Assembly (NCBI GenBank): GCA_963697965.1
Contig: OY969108.1
Span: forward strand, 2,914,001-2,978,000
DNA: 64,000 nucleotides
Direction: 5' to 3'
Source of the DNA: JAPLJC01 sp963697965
Lineage (GTDB): Bacteria > Desulfobacterota > Desulfobaccia > Desulfobaccales > 0-14-0-80-60-11
Below are positions 51,192 to 59,704 of this stretch, piece by piece. The notes under the pieces are model-generated. The model was not told the origin of the DNA. It did not search any database and saw only the letters and a program-made list of their open reading frames with translations. Positions within the stretch are counted from its first letter, which is position 1. The number at the start of each line of letters is the position of its first letter. The translations under genes were made by a program, and so were the position numbers.

Positions 51192-53645
51192 TCATCTGCC
51201 GCAGGCCGGGGCCGGAGCCCCGGTCTCGGATTTTTTGCCGGTCTCTTCTTCCCGCTTCATCAGCTCCCGGGCCAGTTCCATCATCTGTCGCAATTTCTGG
51301 TCCACCCGGGCATTAAGGGTGCCGGCCTCGAAAGAGCCGTCGAGCTGACGCTGGCCCGCGGCCACGCCGGTTAACAGCTCCATGGCTTCGTCCACGTGAC
51401 CTATGGCCCAGACGTGGAACTTCCCCGCCGCCACCGCCTCGACCACCTCTGTTTTCAACATCAGGTCCTGGACGTTGGCCTTGGGGATGATGACCCCCTG
51501 TGTCCCATCCAGACCCCGGGCCTGGCAAACCTTATAAAACCCTTCAATCTTCCAGTTGACCCCGCCGATGGGCTGGGCCTCGCCCCGCTGGCTCACCGAA
51601 CCGGTCATGGCCATATTCTGGGCCAGGGGTGCGTCCGCCAGGGCTGAGAGCAGGGCGGCCAGTTCCGCCATGGAGGCGGAATCGCCCTCCACCATGCCGT
51701 AACTCTGCTCGAAGGCGAGGCTGGCGCTCAGGGTCAGGGGCTTATCCTGGGCGAAGCGGCTCTTCAGGAAGCCCGCCAGGATTAGCACCCCCTTGTTATG
51801 GATGTTTCCGGAGAGTTGGGACTCCCGGTCGATGGCCACCACCCCTCCCCGGCCCAGGGCGATAGTGCCGGTGATGCGGCTGGGCCGCCCAAAGGCGTGG
51901 TCCCCCAGGGCATAGACCGAGAGGCCGTTTATCTGGCCCACCACCTGGCCCGAGGTCTCTATGAAGAGCATGCCTTCGTCGATGAATTCCTGCAGCTTCT
52001 CTTCCGGCAGGTCGGCCCGGTAGGTCTTCTCGGCAATGGCCTTTTCCACGTCGGTGCCGAGGACATTCTTATGGGTATTGTTCCGGGCCCAGTAATTGGC
52101 CTCTCTCAAGGTGTCCAGGACCTCCATGAGCTGCAGGGTGAGCTTGCTCCGGTGACCCGCCAACTCGCCGGCATACTCGATGAGGCGGGCCATGCCGGTC
52201 TTGTCCAGGGGCAGCAGTTCCTTTTCCTTACAATACCCGGCCACCAGGGCGCAAAACTTCTTAAGATGGTCGTCGGTTTTCTGCATTCGCCAATCGAACT
52301 CGGCCTTGATCTTGAAGAACTTCTGGAAGTCTTCATCGTAGGTATAGAGAATCTGGTAGACGTAGGGGTCGCCGATGAGGATGATCTTGATGTTCAGAGG
52401 AATGGGCTGGGGCTGCAGGGTGCGGGTAGTGATCAGGCCGTACATCTCCATCGGGTCCTCAATGCCAATTTTCCCGTTTTTCAGGCAGCGCTTCAAGGCC
52501 TCGTAGGACATGAACCAGCGCAGCAGTTCCATGGCCTTCAGGACCAGATAGCCGCCATTGGCCCGGTGCAGCGAGCCGTTGCGGATCAGGGTAAAGTCAG
52601 TCACCAGGGCGCCGAATTGGGCCCGGCGTTCCATGGCGCCGAAGAGGTTGGGATAGGTGGGATTGTTTTCGAAGACCACCGGGGCGCCCGTGGTTTCGCT
52701 GTGGTCCACGAAGACGTTCACCTGGTACTGGGTTAAGCTGGGCTCCGGCATGGGAAAGGGAAAGGGGCCCTGGGTCCCCGGCCGCCGCTTCAGGTCTTCG
52801 ATATTCTTCAGGACATCTTCCTGGACATCGCTGAGATAGGCCAACACCTGGGGAAGATCCTTATACTTCTCCCTAAGCTCCTCCATGAGGTGTCCCACCA
52901 CATAGAGGGCCACATCCTGGTCCAGCTTCTTCTCCTTCTCCTGGTATTCCTTCTCCATCTTGCGGATCTTGCGGATAGCGTCGTTCATCACCGTATGGAG
53001 CGCGGTCGACTTAACCCGCAGCTTTTCCCGCTCTTCGTCGCTCAGGGCCTTGAGCTCTTCTTCAGCCAGGGGCTTGCCATCTTTGCCCGGGAAGATCATC
53101 AGCCCGGTGGGCGAGATGTTGAGGATGAAGCCCTCCTCTCCCGCCTTGGCGTCCAATTCCTGGAGAATGGCGTTGCGTTCCTGCGTGATGGTGTGCATCA
53201 GGGCTTCCCGGCGGGTGGAGTAATCCTCGCTTTCGAACACTTCGGGAACCTGCACCCTGAGGGCGGAAATGAGTTCCTCCATGTCGGCCTTGAGGACCCG
53301 GCCCTGGCCCTTAGGCAGATCGAGGCACTGGGGCTTCTCCGGGTCGCGGAAATTATGGATGTAGATATAATCGGGGGGAGAAGGTTCCTTGGCCGCCAGT
53401 TCCTCCAGGTATCCCATGATGGTTTCGGTTTTCCCGGCACGGGGCGGCCCGGCCACAAAGATGTTGTATTCCAGGTCCTTGACTCCCAGGCCGAACTCCA
53501 GGGCATGCACCGCCCGGTCCTGAGCCACCACCCTTTCCTTTAAGGGAGTGAGATCCAGCGTGGTATCGAAACCCAGGCTGTCCGGGTTACAAACAGCTCG
53601 CAGACTTTCCGGCTTCAGTTCCCAGCGGTTAGCTTTTGCTGCCAT
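51192..53645 (-). CDS. LonB/YcbZ-type AAA protease
   Basis: 817-residue ATP-dependent protease of the LonB-like (AAA_32, YcbZ/LonH) group. Walker A GPPRAGKTET (Lys72) at about 66-75; a long helical insertion (about 120-290) is typical of the group; a LonB-type AAA region about 300-480 includes RANGGYLVLKAMELL and IILIGDP; the S16 protease domain about 560-790 has catalytic Ser656 (VEGDSASMAEL) and Lys699 (PIGGVNWKIEGFY). The dyad is intact. These proteases are less well known than LonA and may degrade damaged or specific substrates. GAGGAGGACTC precedes the ATG. Confidence 0.92.
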   Translation of the reverse strand: MAAKANRWELKPESLRAVCNPDSLGFDTTLDLTPLKERVVAQDRAVHALEFGLGVKDLEYNIFVAGPPRAGKTETIMGYLEELAAKEPSPPDYIYIHNFRDPEKPQCLDLPKGQGRVLKADMEELISALRVQVPEVFESEDYSTRREALMHTITQERNAILQELDAKAGEEGFILNISPTGLMIFPGKDGKPLAEEELKALSDEEREKLRVKSTALHTVMNDAIRKIRKMEKEYQEKEKKLDQDVALYVVGHLMEELREKYKDLPQVLAYLSDVQEDVLKNIEDLKRRPGTQGPFPFPMPEPSLTQYQVNVFVDHSETTGAPVVFENNPTYPNLFGAMERRAQFGALVTDFTLIRNGSLHRANGGYLVLKAMELLRWFMSYEALKRCLKNGKIGIEDPMEMYGLITTRTLQPQPIPLNIKIILIGDPYVYQILYTYDEDFQKFFKIKAEFDWRMQKTDDHLKKFCALVAGYCKEKELLPLDKTGMARLIEYAGELAGHRSKLTLQLMEVLDTLREANYWARNNTHKNVLGTDVEKAIAEKTYRADLPEEKLQEFIDEGMLFIETSGQVVGQINGLSVYALGDHAFGRPSRITGTIALGRGGVVAIDRESQLSGNIHNKGVLILAGFLKSRFAQDKPLTLSASLAFEQSYGMVEGDSASMAELAALLSALADAPLAQNMAMTGSVSQRGEAQPIGGVNWKIEGFYKVCQARGLDGTQGVIIPKANVQDLMLKTEVVEAVAAGKFHVWAIGHVDEAMELLTGVAAGQRQLDGSFEAGTLNARVDQKLRQMMELARELMKREEETGKKSETGAPAPACGR

Positions 53646-53714
53646 GAGTCCTCCTCGAATTGAGCTCTGATCAGATATTTCTTTAAGGGGCCGCCACTGG
53701 ACTGGGGCGGCGGC

Positions 53715-54641
53715 TCAGCCGATCAATTCTTCCAGGCGGGTCAAAGGGCACACCTGGGGGTCGTGAAAATCGGGGCCTTCCAACTGGATGGTGTTGTGCT
53801 CCAGGCCGAAGCGGTGTCGCAGGATCTCTTCCAGTTCCCAGGTGAGGCAATCCCGGTCCGGGGAATGGTCCACCGTCACATGGACGCTGGTGGCAAAAAT
53901 CCCCGAGGCAATGGTCCAGATATGCAGGTCGTGGACCAGCTTCACCTCCGGGTGCCCCTCCAGGGCCTTTTGCACTTGAGCCAGATCGATGTGCCTGGGG
54001 GTGGCCTCCATCAGAATCTCGGTGGCCTCCCAGACCAACTGCCAACTACTGGCTACGATCATCACCCCCACCACTATCCCGGCCAGGGGGTCGAACCACT
54101 GCCAGCCTCGCCAGAGGATGGCCAGACCCGCCAGCACCGCGGCAAAGGAGGCGAAGGAATCGGAAAGCAGATGGATAAAGGCGGACCTCAGGTTGAGGCC
54201 GCGCTCCCGGGCGGGTCTGAGGACGTACATCCCCACAAGGTTGACCAATAGGCCCAGGCTGGCGACGGCCACCAGGGGTGTGCCGCTGATTTCCCGGGGG
54301 TGAAAAAGCCGGCCCAGGGCTTCATAGAAGATATAGGCGGCCATGGCCCACAGGACCAGGCCGTTGATCAGGGCCACCAAAATCTCCATTCGGCGGTAAC
54401 CGAAGGTCTTTTGGGCCGTGGGCCGCCGCTCTGCCCAGCTCAGGGCCAGGAGGCTGAGCCCCAGGGCCGCCACGTCGCTGAACATATGACCGGCGTCCGC
54501 CAGCAGGGCCAGGCTGTTGCTCAGAATCCCGGCCACCAGCTCCACCACAAAAAAGGCCGACTGGGTCCAGAAGGCCAGGCCCAGACGGACCTGGCTGCTG
54601 CGGAGCCGCTGGCTGGGGGTGGGGTGCTGGCCGGTATTCAT
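53715..54641 (-). CDS. Cation diffusion facilitator (CzcD-like)
   Basis: 308 residues with six predicted TM helices and a C-terminal cytoplasmic domain. Metal-site motifs ADAGHMFSDVAALG (His/Asp, TM2) and AFIHLLSDSFASF (His/Asp, TM5) match Zn2+/H+ antiporters such as CzcD. A cytoplasmic HIWTIASGIFATSVHV segment is the CDF C-terminal beta strand region. Exports zinc, cadmium or cobalt in exchange for protons. Its ATG overlaps the stop of the upstream GreA-like gene by 4 nt. Confidence 0.93.
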   Translation of the reverse strand: MNTGQHPTPSQRLRSSQVRLGLAFWTQSAFFVVELVAGILSNSLALLADAGHMFSDVAALGLSLLALSWAERRPTAQKTFGYRRMEILVALINGLVLWAMAAYIFYEALGRLFHPREISGTPLVAVASLGLLVNLVGMYVLRPARERGLNLRSAFIHLLSDSFASFAAVLAGLAILWRGWQWFDPLAGIVVGVMIVASSWQLVWEATEILMEATPRHIDLAQVQKALEGHPEVKLVHDLHIWTIASGIFATSVHVTVDHSPDRDCLTWELEEILRHRFGLEHNTIQLEGPDFHDPQVCPLTRLEELIG

Positions 54642-55113
54642 CCTTTATCCAGGCGAATTTCCAGAATTTGGTAAAATTTCAGGCCGGAGGGGGTGTGCAC
54701 CTCCAGCCGCTCTCCCGGGCGCCGCCCCAGCAGGGCCCGGCCCAGGGGCGACGAAGTGGAAAGATGCCCCAGGGTGGCATTGGCCTCCAGGGTGGACACC
54801 AATTTAAATTCCCGTTCCCGGCCGCTGCTCAGGTTGCAAACCCTGACCCAGGAATTGAATCTCACCCGATTGGGGGGCAGGTTGCTCCCCACCATGACCT
54901 CGGCGTTGGCCAGAGTCTGCTGCAACTGCTGGATCCGGCGGTCCAGGCGCTGCCGCTGGCCCAGGGCGGAGAGGAAATCGGGGTTCCTCTCCCCCCCTCC
55001 TGGGCAGCCTCCAGGAGTTCCTGGACAAGCTGCGGCCGTTCCACCCGGCTCAGGAGGTCCAACTCCCGCACCAGCTTCTCATAGCCCGACCTGGTCAGTA
55101 GTGTCTTTTCCAT
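54638..55113 (-). pseudogene. GreA/GreB-like factor, frameshifted
   Basis: A transcript cleavage factor-like gene split into two frames at a poly-G run (7 C on the plus strand, 54991-54997). The N-terminal part reads TRSGYEKLVRELDLLSRVERP...ELLEAAQEGG, the start of the coiled coil. In another frame the gene continues ERNPDFLSALGQRQRLDRRI and LANAEVMVGSNLPPNRV, then the GreA C-terminal domain (TLGHLSTSSPLGRALLGRRPGERLEVHTPSG). Adding one G to the run, or removing two, restores one frame of about 159 codons. It could be a true frameshift mutation, slippage at the G-run, or a sequencing error. Confidence 0.75.
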
Positions 55114-55383
55114 GACTTCGGAATTTTTAAATTTCTGCGAAAGCTCCAAGTGTGGAACCCGCCACTATTTTTATCTAATAAGTTAGGGAGGGTCAACCGC
55201 AGAGACAAGGCCGGCGTCTCGATTTTCTCGGCAGCCGCGCTTGCCAGCCGATCAGGGAGGGCGCGGAGATTAATGATCTCAGGAAGTTTAGGGGACGCAC
55301 CAGGCCCCCGGAAGGTTTGCAGCTAATTTGAGATTGGTAAATGGCAGTGATCTTAATAAGTTCCGGGAGCTTAGGTTACCAGT

Positions 55384-55956
55384 TTAGAAATTGCTCCCCC
55401 GCCCCCCGGGACCCCCTCCACCAGAGCCCTTGCCTCCCCAACCCCCGCCTCCGGACCCTCGCCCGTGATGCTCCTCCTCCTGCCAAAGGGGCACACCTTG
55501 CTCATCACGCAATTTCAAGGTCTGCCCGTCTTTTTTCATTTGGGCAGCAAGAAGCAGGGGCTGGCCGTCTCTGGTAACCTGCGAACCGGTCACTTCCAGG
55601 GAGTCCCCTTGTTTTAAATCAAAGCCTTGCTTCCTGACGTACGCGGGCGGCCCCAGCTGAACGGTAATATTGCCCTTATCGGTCTTGAGGAGCAATCCGT
55701 GGACCTGCATGCCTGGCATGGCCTTCCATCCCGTCATTCCATAAGTTCCCAGGCTGTCCACCTGCCCCTTCACTGTCGTCACTGTCTTGGGATCGTATTC
55801 CGGGCGGTCATGCGTTCCTGAGCCCCCGTTTCGTCCGCCACCCCGGCCCAAACCACCCCATTGCGCCGCTGCCGGACCGGCAATGCCCAGCAGGATGGCC
55901 AGGATAATGGCAACTGAGTACCACAACCATCTGTTAGTCGAAGGAATTTCTGGCAT
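55384..55956 (-). CDS. Exported OB-fold-like protein, Gly-rich tail
   Basis: 190 residues from the ATG at 55956, with GGAG 9 nt upstream. N-terminal signal (LWYSVAIILAILLGIAGPAAAQ), Gly-rich linker, a beta-barrel-like domain of about 100 residues (YDPKTVTTVKGQVDSLG...GLLLKTDKGNITVQLGPP...LKQGDSLEVTGSQV...LLAAQMKKDGQTLKLRDEQGVPLW), and a Gly-rich tail. The core resembles periplasmic OB-fold proteins that occur near multihaem cytochromes and metal-related genes. The function is unknown. Confidence 0.65.
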   Translation of the reverse strand: MPEIPSTNRWLWYSVAIILAILLGIAGPAAAQWGGLGRGGGRNGGSGTHDRPEYDPKTVTTVKGQVDSLGTYGMTGWKAMPGMQVHGLLLKTDKGNITVQLGPPAYVRKQGFDLKQGDSLEVTGSQVTRDGQPLLLAAQMKKDGQTLKLRDEQGVPLWQEEEHHGRGSGGGGWGGKGSGGGGPGGRGSNF

Positions 55957-56047
55957 GCGGCATTTCTCCAAATTTATTCAAAAATACCGGGGCGGGTACG
56001 ATCTCTTTTTCATAATATCTGCATGGGAAAGCCCGCGGATTCTCGGC

Positions 56048-56509
56048 CTACTTCTCGAGGATTAGCTCGTCTTCGAGTTTGATGCAATCTTTGACGCTTT
56101 GGGCCGCCGGGCAACGGGCGATATAGTTGGCAAAGGCCTCCTTGGCATCGGCCACCAACTCACTCGGACACTTGAGATGCATTTTTACCCGGATTGTCGT
56201 GATCTTGAGGACCCCGTTGACGTTCTCGATGTCCCCTTCCACCTCAGCCCAGTAGAGGTCCTCCGGCGTCTGGATCTTCTTTCCGGCCAGCAGCGTGGCC
56301 AGTGTCCCCATCATTCACCCTGCCGTCCCGGCAATGATATGATCAAGGGTCGCCGCATACTCCTTTTCGGGCTCCACGTTGTAGAACCTCTTGATCCCAC
56401 CGTGAACGCCATAATAAATCGGCTCTGAAAAGCCCTCAATCATGGCCCTGCGGGTAGGTCCCTTTTCCCGCACAATCTTGATCCGGGACGTATGGACTAC
56501 TTCTCCCAT
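56048..56509 (-). CDS. OsmC-like protein, probable selenoprotein (UGA codon 65)
   Basis: The frame from ATG 56509 (GGGAGG 6 nt upstream) meets one in-frame TGA at 56317-56315 and continues without a break to the stop at 56048, giving 153 residues if UGA is selenocysteine. Before it: EYAATLDHIIAGTAG; after it: MMGTLATLLAGKKI, then IKVKMHL-like and ARCPAAQSVKDCIKL. OsmC/Ohr-type proteins have their first redox Cys at exactly this GG-C position at the start of the central helix, and the second Cys (here Cys133) in the C-terminal half. UGA thus replaces the peroxidatic Cys. A SECIS-like hairpin follows at 56283-56302. Role: reduction of organic hydroperoxides or a related thiol/selenol redox step. 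Confidence 0.75.
56283..56302 (-). promoter_or_regulatory. Candidate bacterial SECIS element
   Basis: On the minus strand CUGGCCA pairs with UGGCCGG (7 bp, one U-G) around the loop CGCUGC. The loop begins 20 nt after the UGA with G at its second position, meeting the known bacterial SECIS rules and matching the geometry of the hairpin in the rhodanese gene. Confidence 0.65.
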
Positions 56510-56854
56510 GGGCGCCTCCCTTTTTGAGTTTATTTATTAATAACTACTCATCAGCCGCATGATAGCATGGCTCTCCCTGAAAAACCATTTTTCCCGGATT
56601 TTCGCAAACCAGCCCCTTTTGAACAGATTCTTGCCGGGCAGCAATGGCGTAAAAAATGGGAAAATTCCATTACCTTGGTTCCTAATTGACAAATCAGGGT
56701 GTTTCCTTTATCGTAATTTCCTGATGATGTGCCACAACAAAGTAGTCTCCGGCCGCAGCCGTGGCCATAGTAGGGATCAGGATGCTCGTCGCGGCCTTAT
56801 GAGATTGGGTTGTCAACCGAGGCAGCGGCGGAGCCAAGTTAAAAGGAGAACCCC
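56510..56854. other. Divergent promoter region
   Basis: Intergenic DNA between the OsmC-like gene (leftward) and the cytidylate-kinase-like gene (rightward). It is AT-rich near 56520-56550, which suits the leftward promoter, and holds the rightward promoter annotated at 56686-56714. No gene is seen. Confidence 0.45.
56686..56714 (+). promoter_or_regulatory. Sigma70-type promoter candidate
   Basis: TTGACA at 56686-56691, a 17-bp spacer and TATCGT at 56709-56714. It would give a leader of about 130 nt before the cytidylate-kinase-like gene. Confidence 0.5.
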
Positions 56855-57646
56855 ATGCCCATAGTCACCATCTCCCGAGGCTCCTACAGCCAAGGTAAAG
56901 AAGTGGCTAAGAAATTGGCCCAGAGATTGGGATATGAATGCCTCTCCCGGGAAGTTATCCTGCGGGCCTCGGAGCATTTCAATGTTCCCGAAATCAAACT
57001 GGCCCGGGCCATTTACGATGCTCCGTCAATTTTTGAGCGCTTCACCTATGGCAAAGAGCGCTATATCGCCTATATACGCGAGGCGCTGCTGCACCAGTTC
57101 GTCAAGGGCAACGTGGTTTATCACGGGTTGGCCGGTCATTTCTTCGTTCAGGGCGTTTGCCATGTACTCAAGGTGAGGATTTTGGCCGACCTGGAAGACC
57201 GGGTGGCGGAAGAGATGAAGCGCCAGGGCATCTCCGCGGAGGCGGCCCGGACCTTCATCCAGAAGGATGATGAGGAGCGCTACCGCTGGAGCTATCGTCT
57301 CTATGGGATCGATAACCGGGACCCCCAACTTTATGACCTGGTAATTCACCTTGAGCCCATGGGGGTGGATGATGCGGTCAGTCTCATCGAGTGCACCCTG
57401 CAGCGGCCCACTTTCCAGACCACGCCCGAGTCTCAGAAGGCCATGGAAACCCTGCTCCGGGCCGCCCAGGTGCAGGTGGCCCTGATGGACGAAATCCCCT
57501 CGGCCCAGGTGGAAGTGGAGGACGGGGAACTGGTGGTCAGAATCGGGGGCGCCTGGGGCCAGGAAAAGAAGTTAATCGCCCAGGTGGATAAGATCAGCGA
57601 CGGCATGGGCGGGGTCAAGGTGAAGGTCAGGCTGGTCAACCCCTGA
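56855..57646 (+). CDS. Cytidylate-kinase-like family protein
   Basis: 263 residues. About 1-190 match the cytidylate kinase-like (Cytidylate_kin2) family: ISRGSYSQGKEVAKKLAQRLGYECLSREVI is the degenerate P-loop and following helix, with RILADLEDRVAEEMKRQGISAEAA and DPQLYDLVIHLEPMG later. The C-terminal 65 residues are a separate beta-rich, BON-like domain. The family is common in Desulfobacterota and similar anaerobes, but its physiological substrate is unknown. AAAGGAGAACCCC precedes the ATG. Confidence 0.82.
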   Translation: MPIVTISRGSYSQGKEVAKKLAQRLGYECLSREVILRASEHFNVPEIKLARAIYDAPSIFERFTYGKERYIAYIREALLHQFVKGNVVYHGLAGHFFVQGVCHVLKVRILADLEDRVAEEMKRQGISAEAARTFIQKDDEERYRWSYRLYGIDNRDPQLYDLVIHLEPMGVDDAVSLIECTLQRPTFQTTPESQKAMETLLRAAQVQVALMDEIPSAQVEVEDGELVVRIGGAWGQEKKLIAQVDKISDGMGGVKVKVRLVNP

Positions 57647-57681
57647 AATCCTTAGGATTCCCCATGTCTTGGTCGTATTAA

Positions 57682-59487
57682 TTAAATGCTCGGCCCCCCG
57701 GCCCCGGTCTGGGAATGGTAATAGCCGATGATATCCCGTTTGGAGATCATGGCAATGATCTCGTCAGGGGCATTCTCCTTCACCACCGGCAATTCGTCCA
57801 CCTTTAACCGGGCCATCTTATCCAGAGCCTCCTGCAACGAATCCTGCCCAAATACCCTCACCACATTGGGAGTGGCCACATCCTTGGCGACGATCAGGTG
57901 TTGAACGCTCTCCTCGAACATCAATTCCCGGATGTCGTTTATGGAGAGGATGCCCGTCATTCTGCCACCCAAATCAACCACTGGGAAGTAAATTTGCGGG
58001 CAATTCGCCATAACCTCAACGAGTTGGTCGAGAGGCATTTTTTCCCCAACTACCACAACCGGCTGCGGTTTTACCACGTCCATAACATACATCTCTTCCA
58101 ACAGGCCCCGGGCGAATTCGGTCATATGGGCCGGAGAGGCCAGCCGGCTAACCACCTGCTTTTCATACAGGCTGACCTTGCCCAACAGAAGATAGGAGAT
58201 GGTGGACACCAGCATCAAGGGTACTAATAGAGTGTAGCTGGCGCACATTTCACAGGCCATGATGATAGAAGCTATCGGCACCTTGGCTACCCCGGCAAAG
58301 AAGCCGCCGATGCCCACCAGGATAAATGAATTGGGGTGGATGACCCACCCCGGCGCCAGTTGATGGCCCAGATAGCCGAAGGCCCCTCCCAACATGGCCC
58401 CAATGAATACAGAGGGGCCAAAGACGCCGCCGCTACCTCCGGAACTGATGGTGAAGCAAGTGGCGACAATCTTCATCGACGCCAGCATAAACATGGTGCC
58501 CCAAAAGATTTTTCCATTCAGGGCCGCCTGAATCCAGCCATAACCGCCGTCCATCACCTGGGGGACCAGGAAGGCGATAGCCCCCAGCATCAGTCCCCCC
58601 AAAGCGGGTTTTAGGGTCCTGGGAATTGGAACCTTTTTAAAAAATCGGTCCCGAACGACATCGTAAAACAGCTTCACATATACATAGCCCACCAGGGCAC
58701 AAACTACGGCAAAAATGGCATAGGGCAACAGTTCCACCGGCGCGAAATCGACCGGTCCCGGAAAAAATAAGGCGGTCCGTCCAAAATATTGGTCAAAGAT
58801 GGACGAGGCCACGATTGCCGAGACGATGCAGGGGAGAATGGCTTCAGATTCGAATTCCGTTTCCCGGTAGAGGACCTCCGGAGCGAAAAGCGCGGCCCCC
58901 AGGGGGGCGTGAAAGATGGCGCCGATGCCGCCGGCGGCTCCCGCCAAGACCAGGATGCGCCGGTCGCGGGGCTTGAGCTTCAAGACCGTTGCCAGGAAGG
59001 ACCCGAAACCGGCGCCGATTTGGGCAATGGGTCCCTCCTTGCCGGCAGACCCGCCGCTGCCGATGGTAAGCGCTGACGCCAGAATTTTGACCAGAGGCAC
59101 TCTCTTGCGAATATAACCGCCCTTTTGATGGAAGGCCTCGATCATGGCATCGGTGCCATGACCTTCTGCCTCGGGAGCAATTAAAAAAACCATTAGCCCG
59201 GAGACCAATCCCCCCAGGGCCGGAATCAAAAGAAAGAGCCAGGAATGGGTCGAAGCCAAAGCAGCCACAGTTGATACTTCCGCCCCTTTCAATGGTTCCA
59301 TGTAACCCGTTGGCAGATAGAGGAAGAAATGTAGTGCACGCCGCAGTAGTTCTTCAAAAAGAATCGCTCCCAGTCCCGACACTACGCCCACCGCGATGCT
59401 CATCAGCGGCCAACGAAAACGGCCGCCCCCCCCATAGGTCTCCGGAGAGATGCGACTCTTGATTAATTCGGAAATTCTTCCAAACAT
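57682..59487 (-). CDS. CLC chloride channel/transporter with CBS domains
   Basis: 601 residues. The CLC membrane part (about 25-440) contains the signatures GSGGSAGKEGPIAQIGAGFG and GSGGVFGPSVFIGAMLGGAFGY. A C-terminal cytoplasmic region with two CBS domains (about 455-595, MDVVKPQPVVVVGEKMPLDQL and ATPNVVRVFGQDSLQEALDKMARL) may bind adenine nucleotides. The usual GREGP reads GKEGP. It moves Cl- or another anion, possibly coupled to protons. It lies between the cytidylate-kinase-like gene (convergent) and a proton ATPase transcribed in the same direction. Confidence 0.92.
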   Translation of the reverse strand: MFGRISELIKSRISPETYGGGGRFRWPLMSIAVGVVSGLGAILFEELLRRALHFFLYLPTGYMEPLKGAEVSTVAALASTHSWLFLLIPALGGLVSGLMVFLIAPEAEGHGTDAMIEAFHQKGGYIRKRVPLVKILASALTIGSGGSAGKEGPIAQIGAGFGSFLATVLKLKPRDRRILVLAGAAGGIGAIFHAPLGAALFAPEVLYRETEFESEAILPCIVSAIVASSIFDQYFGRTALFFPGPVDFAPVELLPYAIFAVVCALVGYVYVKLFYDVVRDRFFKKVPIPRTLKPALGGLMLGAIAFLVPQVMDGGYGWIQAALNGKIFWGTMFMLASMKIVATCFTISSGGSGGVFGPSVFIGAMLGGAFGYLGHQLAPGWVIHPNSFILVGIGGFFAGVAKVPIASIIMACEMCASYTLLVPLMLVSTISYLLLGKVSLYEKQVVSRLASPAHMTEFARGLLEEMYVMDVVKPQPVVVVGEKMPLDQLVEVMANCPQIYFPVVDLGGRMTGILSINDIRELMFEESVQHLIVAKDVATPNVVRVFGQDSLQEALDKMARLKVDELPVVKENAPDEIIAMISKRDIIGYYHSQTGAGGPSI

Positions 59488-59535
59488 CCATATATCCTAT
59501 ATTAAATTGGTTACCGGCAATAGCAGATCTCCACC

Positions 59536-59664
59536 TTAGCCCAGAAGGCCTCCCAAGGCCAAAATTTTGACATTCTCGTCAAAATAATGCATCTCTTCCG
59601 AAGTTTGAATTGGAAGCTTCCGTGGGGCTTCCTGGACCGGCATCCGACCGACATCTTTTTTCAT
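59536..59664 (-). CDS. Possible 42-residue protein
   Basis: A short frame with a fair ribosome site (GGGAGAGCGCGA-ATG) lies between the proton ATPase and the CLC gene on their strand. It encodes MKKDVGRMPVQEAPRKL...EEMHYFDENVKILALGGLLG. There is no TM segment and no known family. It could be a small regulator or chance. Confidence 0.35.
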   Translation of the reverse strand: MKKDVGRMPVQEAPRKLPIQTSEEMHYFDENVKILALGGLLG

Positions 59665-59704
59665 TCGCGCTCTCCCTGTGATCGATTCACATGACTCTCC
59701 TTTT

